A stretch of DNA of 10,052 nucleotides from Opitutaceae bacterium (GTDB taxonomy: Bacteria > Verrucomicrobiota > Verrucomicrobiia > Opitutales > Opitutaceae), in assembly GCA_031254955.1 (NCBI GenBank), contig JAIRTK010000114.1:1-10052 (forward strand). Direction: 5' to 3'. Under the pieces are notes generated by a model, which was given only the letters and a program-made list of their open reading frames with translations, searched no databases and was not told where the DNA came from. Numbering within the stretch: the first letter of the stretch is position 1; each line of letters begins with the position of its first letter. Below are positions 1 through 7,500 of the stretch, in pieces. The position numbers and the translations under genes are program-made.

Positions 1-29
1 TGCGTTAATCTGCGCAATCTGTGGATAAT
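1..29 (-). repeat. Dispersed 'CACAGATTACGCAGATTAA' repeat, inverted copy
   Basis: Read on the minus strand, this 29-nt segment matches positions 9913-9941 with one mismatch. Positions 6-29 also match the reverse complement of 245-268 with three mismatches. The core is CACAGATTACGCAGATTAA. From memory, similar phrases recur between genes in several Verrucomicrobiota, Planctomycetota and related genomes, but this was not checked. No function is assigned. The copy starts at the window edge and may extend further left. Confidence 0.8.
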
Positions 30-40
30 AAAAACTATCC

Positions 41-110
41 ATCTCGCACAAAGGCACAAAAATGCATTATCATGTCACGCCCGTCGGAACTTTGTGCTTT
101 CGTGCGAGAT
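41..110. repeat. Imperfect inverted repeat, 20-nt arms
   Basis: The arms at 41-60 and 91-110 are complementary over 20 nt with two mismatches, around a 30-nt centre (61-90). The arm core is CGCACAAAGGCACAAA. In RNA this would form a long stem, but no T-run follows it, so it does not look like an intrinsic terminator. It belongs to the same repeat cluster as its neighbours. Confidence 0.8.
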
Positions 111-162
111 AAAAACGAACCCTTATTTTGAACAGGAGAAAACAAAGAAAACCAAGAAGACC

Positions 163-227
163 ATAAACCACAAAAAGTACAAAAATAAACAGTCCCTCTT
201 GTGCCTTTTATGCCTCTTTGCGGTTAT
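163..227. repeat. Imperfect inverted repeat of the 'AACCACAAAAAGTACAAAA' type
   Basis: The segment at 163-184 is approximately the reverse complement of 206-227, with about six differences and a one-base shift. Its wording resembles the arms at 41-110, with 'cacaaa' and 'gtgcctttt' phrases, so both are probably degenerate members of one repeat family. The A-rich stretch just upstream (130-160) is also low complexity. No gene is supported between 1 and 540. Confidence 0.6.
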
Positions 228-235
228 TAAAAATA

Positions 236-268
236 AACCATCAAATTGTCCACAGATTACACAGATTA
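236..268 (+). repeat. Dispersed repeat, direct copy
   Basis: This 33-nt segment matches 9904-9936 in the same orientation with three mismatches. It matches 1-29 in inverted orientation. With the copy at 1-29 it forms the outer arms of a nested inverted structure that encloses the two inner inverted repeats (41-110 and 163-227). Confidence 0.8.
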
Positions 269-277
269 TCAACTGAT

Positions 278-372
278 GTTACGCGCAGCCTCTGTCGTAG
301 CGCAGACTTCCAAGTTGGGTTCCGCGCGAAGCGAGAAGCCTGACAACCCGCGCTACGCCGGCAGCGCGTAAC
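278..372. repeat. REP-like 95-bp hairpin element
   Basis: The outer arms at 278-290 and 360-372 pair over 13 nt with a single A.A mismatch (GTTACGCGC against GCGCGTAAC at the ends). The inner arms at 296-303 and 350-357 (CGTAGCGC against GCGCTACG) pair perfectly over 8 nt. The centre at 304-349 is GC-rich and not clearly self-complementary. Size and symmetry fit a REP or MITE-like non-coding repeat. Identity with a named family is not established, and no transposase is encoded in the window. Confidence 0.7.
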
Positions 373-391
373 CTCGGTTATCAAAAACGTT

Positions 392-487
392 TTCCCCGCG
401 TCCTTTATCGCCTCCGCATCCGCTACATTCCCCGCGTCCTTTATATTCTCCGCGTCCGCCATCTCCTCCGCGTCCGCTACATATTCC
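392..487. repeat. 36-bp tandem repeats with a partial third copy
   Basis: Positions 392-427 and 428-463 are consecutive 36-nt units sharing the phrase TTCCCCGCGTCCTTTAT and a TCCGC(A/G)TCCGC tail. A partial, diverged unit follows at about 464-487. Related wording continues to about 520 (GTCGCGTCCTTCGCGGTT). In the frame of the downstream pseudogene it reads as an Ala/Ser/Phe-rich string, and on the minus strand as an Asp/Ala-rich one. Neither looks like a real protein. The array ends almost exactly where GH95 homology begins. Confidence 0.75.
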
Positions 488-544
488 ATGTCCTTCGCAT
501 CCGTCGCGTCCTTCGCGGTTCTTGCCGCTTTTCCCGTCGCCGCC

Positions 545-1440
545 TTTACCGTCGCCGCCTTCGCCGCCGCCGCGATTCCCTATGCGCGCCTGCGCACCGC
601 GCACACCGCCGATTTCCAGACGTTGTTCCGCCGCGTGTCGCTCCGCCTCGACGCCGCCTTCGCACCCGAAATCGCATCCGCCTCCGCGCCTGCCTCCGCG
701 TCCTCCTCCACGCCGCCCACCGACCGGCGCGTCGAAAACATTCGTCGCGCGGCGGCCTCCACGGGCGATCCCGCCTTGGCCGCGCTTCATTTTCATTACG
801 GACGCTGCCTGCTCATCAGCTCCTCGCGCCCCGGCGGACTCCCGGCGAACCTTCAGGGCCTCTGGAACGACCGGCTCGCCCCGCCGTGGTTTGGCGGGTG
901 GCACTTCGACGCCAACGCGCAGATGAACTACTGGCCCGCCAGCGTCACCGCCCTCCACGAGTGCCACGAGCCGCTCTTCGACCTCATCGACCGCCTGCGC
1001 GAAAACGGACGAAAAACCACCCGCGAGGTTTACGGATGCCGGGGCTTCGTCGTCTCGCACCGCACCAACGCGTGGCTGTTCACCAGCCCGGTCAAGCGCC
1101 TCACGGTCTGGACGGCGGGCGCGGGCTGGCTCTGCCGGCATTATTGGACGCACTACGCATTCATGCGCGACGAAACCTTCCTGCGCGACCGCGCGTGGCC
1201 CGCCCTGCGCGCGGCGGCTGCACCATCGACGCCCGCTGGAACGCCGGCAGACTCGCCGCCGCCCGCCTCACCGCGACCGTCCCCGCCCCGTGCACCGTGC
1301 GCACGACCCACCCGGTCTTCGTCTTCAAAGACTCGACCCTCATCGCCCAAAGCGCCCCCGCCCCCGACGGCGCCACGCAACTCACCCGCTTCCACGCCAC
1401 CCCCGGCGCGACATATCGTCTGCAAGCCAATGCGCAATGA
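545..1440 (+). pseudogene. GH95 alpha-L-fucosidase family pseudogene, doubly truncated and frameshifted
   Basis: From about 581 the frame opened at ATG 488 reads as the GH95 catalytic core: LRTAHTADFQTLFRRVSL, then SSRPGGLPANLQGLWND, then QMNYWPA, ECHEPLFDLIDRL and HYAFMRDETFLRDRAWPAL. GH95 proteins are usually about 750-800 residues with an N-terminal beta-sandwich domain. That domain is absent here; the sequence upstream is low-complexity repeat. After the Ala run at about 1211-1222 the reading jumps to another frame, where GCTIDARWNAGRL, CTVRTTHPVFVF and the rest match the GH95 C-terminal beta domain, ending in TGA at 1438-1440. A deletion therefore removed roughly 300 residues of the barrel, including the region expected to carry the acid and base carboxylates, and shifted frame. 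The first Asn of the usual Asn-x-Asn active-site pair is Asp (908-910), while the second is kept (914-916). The product cannot be an active fucosidase. The family call is strong; the exact 5' limit is uncertain. Confidence 0.9.
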
Positions 1441-1460
1441 CAAGACCGGCGGGCGCGCGG

Positions 1461-1500
1461 ACATGTTATATTTGATGATAAATGTTATTATACATAATTC
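1461..1500 (+). promoter_or_regulatory. AT-rich island, candidate promoter/operator for the GH2 gene
   Basis: A sharply AT-rich 40-nt island sits between the GH95 remnant and the GH2 gene. TTGATG at 1472-1477 followed by ATAATT at 1494-1499 gives a sigma-70-like pair with a 16-bp spacer. TATACA at 1489-1494 is an alternative -10. ATAA-ATG-TTAT at 1478-1488 is a small palindrome. The rest of 1441-1563 holds no gene. The placement 64 nt or more before ATG 1564 is suitable, but the boxes are imperfect and the promoter is inferred from composition and position. Confidence 0.4.
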
Positions 1501-1563
1501 CCCTTGTGCCACCGGTTCCGGCGGACAAAACAGCTTTTTTTCATCCGCCAATCCCGTCGCCTC

Positions 1564-4431
1564 ATGAAACCAATACAATATAAAACGCTGTTTATGCCAT
1601 TGTCGGCTGGAGCCTGCCTCCTGCTTACCGCGCTCACCTTCACCATCTTTCTCTCCGTGCTTCCGCATCCGCTCTCCGCCGTCCCCGAGGAAATCTCCCT
1701 CGCCGGCCCCTGGCGCCTCCAACTCACCCCGGACGCAACCCCGGACGCCGCGCCCCCGCGCGCCTACACCGACACCATCACCCTCCCCGGCACCCTCGAC
1801 GAAGCCGGCAAAGGCGACCCCGCCAAACCCAACACCATCGAACTCAACCGCCGCCGCACCTACGACGGCCCCGCCTGGTATCAACGCGCCATCGACATCC
1901 CCGACGCCTGGCGCGGCAAACACATCCAACTCCACCTCGAACGCACCCGCTTCACCCGAATCTACCTCGACGACCGCCTCGTCACCACCAACAACTCCCT
2001 CAGCACCCCCCACACCGCCACCCTCCTCACCGACGCGCTCCCCGGCGCCCACACCCTGACGATTCAAGTCAACAACGACCGCAAAAACTACCCCATGTTC
2101 TTCTCCCACGTCTGGAGCGACCGCATCCAGACCAACTGGAACGGCATCCTCGGCGAAATCAAACTCACCGCCCGCGACCCCGTCTTCATGGACGACGCCC
2201 AACTCCACCCCGACATCCCCGCCCGCAAACTCCACCTCAAGCTCGTCCTCGGCAACACCACCGCCAGCCCCCGCGACGCCACCCTCGCCATCCAAATCGA
2301 CCGCCTGCCGCCAATCACCCGCGCCCTCCGCATCGCCCCCGGCGAAACCGCGCAAGAACTCACCCTCCCTCTCCCCGAAAACCTCGCCCGCTGGGACGAA
2401 TTCCACCCCGACCTCCACACCCTTGACCTCACGCTCACTGCGCAAACACCGTCCGCCACCGACACCCGCCGCCTCACCTTCGGCCTCCGGGAATTTTCCC
2501 AACGCAACAAAAAATTCACCATCAACCAGCGCCCTGTCCTGCTCCGGGGCAGGATAGACGCCGGCGTCTTCCCCCTCACCGGCTACGCCCCCATGGACGA
2601 AGCCGCCTGGACGCGCCACTTCAGCACCGCCCAGCAATACGGCCTCAACTACATCCGCTTCCACAGCTGGTGCCCGCCCGACGCCGCCTTCCGCGCCGCC
2701 GACAAACTCGGCCTCTACCTCCAGCCCGAACTCCCCGCCTGGGCCCGCTTCGACTCCCCCGGCCTCCCCGCCTACCTCCGCGCCGAAGCCGACCGCATCC
2801 TCCGCGCCTACGGCAACCACCCCTCCTTCGTCATGCTCACCCTCGGCAACGAACTCGGTGGCGATGCCCTCGGACGGCGCGACCTCGTCCAGCACCTCAA
2901 GGACACCGACCTCCGCCGCCTCTACGCCCAAGGCTCCAACAACGGCTTCGCCGAACCCAAACCCAACGACAACGACGACTTCTGGACCGTCTCCGCCACC
3001 TACCGCGAAGGAGGCCGCGTCGTTCTCAACATCGAACTCGTCCGCGGCTCCATGCTCTACAGCCACCTCGGCCACCTCAACAACCAATACCCCTGCGCCA
3101 CCACGCACGACTACGCCATTTCCACCCGCCGCGCCAGCATCCCCATCATTTCGCACGAAACCGGCCAATACCTCGCCTACCCCGACTACGCCGACATCCC
3201 CAAATACACCGGCGTCCTCCACCCCGCCCCCCTCCTCCACCAAAAACAACTCCTCGAAAAATCCGGCATGGCCGGCCTCGCCGACGCCTTTCACCAAGCC
3301 TCCGGCAAACTCGCCGCCCTCTGCTACAAAGAAGACATCGAATCCGTCCTCCGCACCCCCGACATCGGCGGCTTCGCCCTCCTCGACCTCCAGGACTACC
3401 CCGGACAAGGCTCCGGCTACGTCGGCATGTGCAACGCCTTCATGGAACCCAAAAAATTCCAAACCCCGGAACAATTCCGCCGCCACAACGCCCCCGTCAC
3501 CCCCCTCCTCCTCCTCGACAAACGCACCCACACCACCGCCGACACCCTCCGCGCCACCCTCAAAATCGCCCACTACCACGACACCCCCCTCGAAAACGCC
3601 ACCGCCACCCTCACCCTCGCCACCGCCGACGCCGCAATCCACCACCGGCAACAAATCCCCCTCCCCCCGCGCACCGCCCCCGGCGCCCTCCACACCATCA
3701 CGGAAAACATCCGCATCCCCCTCGCCGCCATCCCCGCCCCCGCCCAACTCAAACTCCGCATCCGCATCGACGGCACCCCCTGGCAAAACGAATACGACCT
3801 CTGGCTCTACCCCGAAAAAACCACCTACGACATCCCCAAAACCATCGAACTCACCGAACGCCTCGACCCCGCCGCCCTCCGCCGCCTCCACGCCGGCAAA
3901 ACCCTCCTCGTCCTCCCCCGCCTCCACGAACTGGGCAACAGCATCCAAGGCCAGTTCATCGCCAACTTCTGGACCGTCGCCTTCTTCAAAAGCTACGACG
4001 GCCCCGGCACGCACGGCCTCCTCATGGAACCCGCGCACCCGCTCTTCAAAACCTTCCCCACCGAATTTCACAGCAACTGGCAATGGTTCCCCATGGCGCG
4101 CTACGGCCGCCCCATGATCCTCGACCGCCTCCCCACCGCCCTCCGCCCCCTCGTGCAAGTCATCGACAACTTCGAAACCTCGCGCAAACTCGGCCTCCTC
4201 TTTGAAGCCAGGCACGGCAAAGGAAAACTCCTCTTCACCTCGATCGACTTCCTCAACCACCTCGACAAACCCGAAGTCCGCCAACTCCTCCACAGCATCC
4301 TCCGCTACATGGAAAGCGACGCCTTCGCGCCCACCGTCGAAGTGACCGAAGAGCACCTCCTGCAACTCTTCCGCCACCCCGCCGAAACCCCCGCCTACGA
4401 CTCCGCTCAATTCCCCGGCCTCCACGGCTGA
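1564..4431 (+). CDS. Exported glycoside hydrolase family 2 protein
   Basis: This 955-residue protein is predicted to hydrolyse a glycosidic bond outside the cytoplasm. The start at 1564 is preferred over the in-frame ATG at 1504 because it opens a clean signal peptide: basic start, hydrophobic core at about 9-32, likely cleavage after LSA near residue 38. Residues about 42-220 form the GH2 sugar-binding beta-sandwich (AGPWRLQL; GPAWYQRAIDIP from 102), followed by an immunoglobulin-like domain to about 305 and a TIM barrel from LREF (308). In the barrel LTLGNELGG supplies Asn429-Glu430, the expected acid/base. ISHETGQY supplies Glu532, the likely nucleophile, 102 residues later, in a HETGQ setting rather than the commoner SEFG/SEYG. 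The C-terminal 200 residues, with HSNWQW at 836-841, look like the alpha/beta accessory domain seen in some large bacterial GH2 proteins. Substrate specificity cannot be read from sequence. No Shine-Dalgarno site precedes the start. The next gene begins 77 bp downstream and is probably co-transcribed. Confidence 0.9.
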   Translation: MKPIQYKTLFMPLSAGACLLLTALTFTIFLSVLPHPLSAVPEEISLAGPWRLQLTPDATPDAAPPRAYTDTITLPGTLDEAGKGDPAKPNTIELNRRRTYDGPAWYQRAIDIPDAWRGKHIQLHLERTRFTRIYLDDRLVTTNNSLSTPHTATLLTDALPGAHTLTIQVNNDRKNYPMFFSHVWSDRIQTNWNGILGEIKLTARDPVFMDDAQLHPDIPARKLHLKLVLGNTTASPRDATLAIQIDRLPPITRALRIAPGETAQELTLPLPENLARWDEFHPDLHTLDLTLTAQTPSATDTRRLTFGLREFSQRNKKFTINQRPVLLRGRIDAGVFPLTGYAPMDEAAWTRHFSTAQQYGLNYIRFHSWCPPDAAFRAADKLGLYLQPELPAWARFDSPGLPAYLRAEADRILRAYGNHPSFVMLTLGNELGGDALGRRDLVQHLKDTDLRRLYAQGSNNGFAEPKPNDNDDFWTVSATYREGGRVVLNIELVRGSMLYSHLGHLNNQYPCATTHDYAISTRRASIPIISHETGQYLAYPDYADIPKYTGVLHPAPLLHQKQLLEKSGMAGLADAFHQASGKLAALCYKEDIESVLRTPDIGGFALLDLQDYPGQGSGYVGMCNAFMEPKKFQTPEQFRRHNAPVTPLLLLDKRTHTTADTLRATLKIAHYHDTPLENATATLTLATADAAIHHRQQIPLPPRTAPGALHTITENIRIPLAAIPAPAQLKLRIRIDGTPWQNEYDLWLYPEKTTYDIPKTIELTERLDPAALRRLHAGKTLLVLPRLHELGNSIQGQFIANFWTVAFFKSYDGPGTHGLLMEPAHPLFKTFPTEFHSNWQWFPMARYGRPMILDRLPTALRPLVQVIDNFETSRKLGLLFEARHGKGKLLFTSIDFLNHLDKPEVRQLLHSILRYMESDAFAPTVEVTEEHLLQLFRHPAETPAYDSAQFPGLHG

Positions 4432-4505
4432 CCCCCGCCCGCCCCCCCCCTGTCTCCCATCCCTCCCATTCCTCCCATCCTTTCACCTCCCGTCCTTTCA
4501 CCTCC
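4432..4505. repeat. C-run / G-quadruplex motif followed by CT-rich repeats
   Basis: Directly after the GH2 stop codon the + strand reads C5-G-C3-G-C9 (4432-4450). The minus strand therefore has G9-C-G3-C-G5, which satisfies a four-tract G-quadruplex pattern with single-base loops. From about 4454 to 4480 follow near-repeats of CTCCCATCC, and then two copies of CCTTTCACCTCC at about 4489-4505. The 77-bp gap has no Shine-Dalgarno site before ATG 4509 and no terminator-like hairpin plus T-run. Confidence 0.6.
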
Positions 4506-4508
4506 GCC

Positions 4509-7500
4509 ATGTCCACCACCACCCGATTTACCCTCAGTATCCTGATTGCCGGCCTGTGCCTGTCCTCACCCTCGGCACCCTCGCCCGCGCCCTCGCCGCC
4601 CACCCTGCGCAACGACGCCTACACCCTCACCCTCGCCCCCGGCGGCGCCGTCCACGTCGCCGTCGCCGGCATGGCGCCCCGCACCCTCCGCCCCCGCTTC
4701 ACGATCCTCTACAGCGCGACCGACCCGAAACTCGTCCGCATACCCGGCCACCCGAATTACCTCGTCGCGCCCCGCGTCGCCCTGCGCTGGAAAAACCCCG
4801 GCGAACCCCTCGCCCCCCTCAACGCCTGGCTCTCATCCCCCGCCTTCAAGACCGCCACCGGCCAGACCGGCCACGTGCGCGAAAAAAACAAAACGCGCGA
4901 ATGGGAGTTTCGCAACGCCGACGGAAAAACCACCATCCGCGTGACCGGCCCGCGCGCCCTGGAAACCGCCCGCCCCTTCACCGTCGGCGAGGCCACCCGC
5001 CTCGAAGCCGTGCGCGCCACGCTGCGCGACGGCCTCATCCACTGGGAGTTTCCCGCGCACCCCGGCTTCACCCTCAAAGCCACCCTCCACCTGCCCCCCG
5101 GCCAGGCCGACCCCGTGCTCCGCCACACCCTCGCCCCCGCGAAACCCGGCTACTACTCCGTCGCCTTCACCGGCGCGCCGGCGGAAGAACTCGCCGCCAC
5201 CCTGCCCATCCCCCAAGAATGCTCCCACCGCAACCACAAACTCTTCGACTACGTCCTCGCCGAGCCTGACCTCCACCTCCCCCGCGCCCAAGTCGCCACC
5301 CCCGAAGGCAACATCGCCCTCACCCCCGACCCCGCCGAATGCCGCTTCCGCCTCCCCTCCATCGCCGACTCGCGCTTCGGCCTCATGCTGGAAAACGACT
5401 CCGGCCACCTCCGCCCCGTGCTCCTCGCCCCCCTGCTCGGCGGCGCGGAATCCCTCCTGCGCCCCGGCGCCACGCACACCTTCACCCTCCGCTACGTCCA
5501 GCGCCCCGGCCACTGGATCGACACCCACACCCGCATCGCGCGCGACATCCACGGCTTCCGCGACCAGCGCGACAACACCGGCGCCGGCCCCCTCAACGCC
5601 ACCATCGCCCGCGTCGCCGACTTCCTCACCGACCGCCGCGGCGGCAACCGCGCCCTCTGGGACCCCCAGCAAAAATACTACGACTACTTCACCGACAAAA
5701 CCGGCGTCTTCAAACCCTTCTCGCCCCTCTACGGACTCTCCGCCGCCATCATCACCGACGACGAAACCCTCCTCCACTCACGCGCCCTCCCCGCCCTCGA
5801 ATACGCCCTCTCCCGCCCCTACAACGTCTTCGCCCCCTACGACAACACCGACAACAAACAAGCCAACAGCGCCATCCGCACCCTCGGCGCCCCCTATCCC
5901 GGCTACGCCCAACTCCTCGCCCTCCACGAACTCCTCCAACGCCGCACCCCCGCCCTCGCCGACCTCGCCCGCCGCCGCGGCCCCGCCAAAAACAACCTCG
6001 CCGACGCCCTCGCCCGCTGGCGCCTCACCGCCGCTCCCGCCGACCTCGCCGCCGCCCGCTCCCTCGCCCCCCGCCTCGCCGGACGCACCGAAGAAGACCT
6101 CTTCAACCTCCTCGACCTCGCCGACACCACCGCCGCTCCCGCCGACCTCGCCGCCGCCCGCGAAGCCGCCCACGCCAACGCCGCCCTCCGCCTCAACCTC
6201 TACCCCGTGCCCCCTCCCGACGCGCTGGTCACGGTGGACCGCGGCAACCGCGCCCCCGTGCACCCCCACTCCATCGGACGCCACGCCCGCATCTGGGGCT
6301 ACCCCGCCCCCGTCCCCGTCACCGCCCCCCAGCAAACCGTCCCCGCCTGGCGCATCGCCCGCCTCGGCCTCCCCAGCCCCGCCTACCCCATCGAATACTG
6401 GATGAACACCCACGCCGCCACCCTCCGCGTCGCCGCCCTCACCCACGACCCCCACCTCCGCGCCCTCGCCCGCTGGGGCATGGTCGGACGCTTCGGCAAC
6501 TACCCCGGCGACAACCGCTCCCTCGACTCCCTCGTCCCCGAACTCCCCGACGCCATCGAATCGCCCCCCTGGCGCTGGAACTTCGCCACCGTAAACCCCG
6601 GCCACGCCTGGGACTTCATCGCCGCCCTCCTCGACTTCCTCGTCACCGACGCCTTCGACCGCTCGCGCGGCGCCATCGACTTCCCCGCCCTCCCCGCCGC
6701 CGGCAGCGGCTTCCGCGTGCGCATCTACGGCGGCGCGCCCGGAAAATTCTACGACGCCTCCCCCGTCCACCTCTGGCTCCCGCGCGACCTGCTCGCCACC
6801 GGCAACCCCCAACTCGACTGGCTGGCCGCCCGAGGAGACGGCCACCTCTACCTCGCGCTCTGGAACCAGTCCTTCGACGAACAAACCGCCACCCTCGCCA
6901 TCAACCCCGCGCTGGCGGAATGCGACCCCGCCGCGCAAACCCGCGTCTGGCGCGACAACCGCCCCGCCCCTCCCCTCCGCGTCACCGGCAACCGCCTCGC
7001 CCTCACCCTCTCCCCCAAAAGCATCCTCGCGCTCGCCATCCCCGCGCGCACGAAACCCCGCCTCCAAGCCCGCCTCTACGACCCCGCCGTCCCCCCGCTC
7101 GGCCCCCGCAGCTTCCGCGAAATGGACACCCCCTTCGGCACCGTGCGCGCGACACTCATCCGCGCCGACCGCACCACCGCTTACATCTACACCACCACGC
7201 TGCCCGAAAACGCCATCTCCGCCCGCCTCCGCTGGAAACAAAACGACGGCCCCTGGCGGGAAATGACCGACGACATCTACCCCTACGAATTCTCCCCCGT
7301 GCTCGCCGACGACACCACCCACCTCGCCTGCATGCTGGAAATCGAAACCCCCGGCGGACAAACCGCCGCCTCGCCGCTCATCCTCCTGACCACCGGCGAA
7401 ACCACACCGCCCCCCGTCGAACCGCCGCCCCCAAAACCCTTCCCCCCGCTCCCCCCGGCGGCTCCGTCACATCTGTCAACTCAGTCAAACCAGTCGCCCC

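Noticed and set aside
94..276. 60-codon + open frame at the left end
   Set aside because: It is a translation of the repeat cluster (ends in PQITQIIN from the dispersed repeat), with no start context or homology.
392..487. CRISPR array
   Set aside because: The units are contiguous 36-bp tandem copies with no spacers, and no cas gene is present.
353..1153. 266-codon minus-strand open frame at the left end
   Set aside because: Covers repeat DNA and the antisense of the GH95 remnant. Its translation is Gly/Arg-rich repeats.
2670..4205. 511-codon alternative + frame inside the GH2 gene
   Set aside because: Arg/Pro/His-rich shifted-frame artefact.
1153..4425. 1090-codon open frame on the minus strand opposite the GH2 gene
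   Set aside because: It is a shadow of C-ending codons on the opposite strand: its product is Gly/Glu/Val-rich low complexity, matches no fold, and the + strand encodes clear GH2 motifs.
4509..4570. Lipoprotein signal (Cys in LIAGLC)
   Set aside because: The residue before Cys is Leu, not Gly/Ala/Ser, so the lipobox is not met.
5778..7361. 527-codon minus-strand open frame
   Set aside because: Same composition artefact opposite the large exported protein, Gly/Val/Glu-rich with no recognisable motif.
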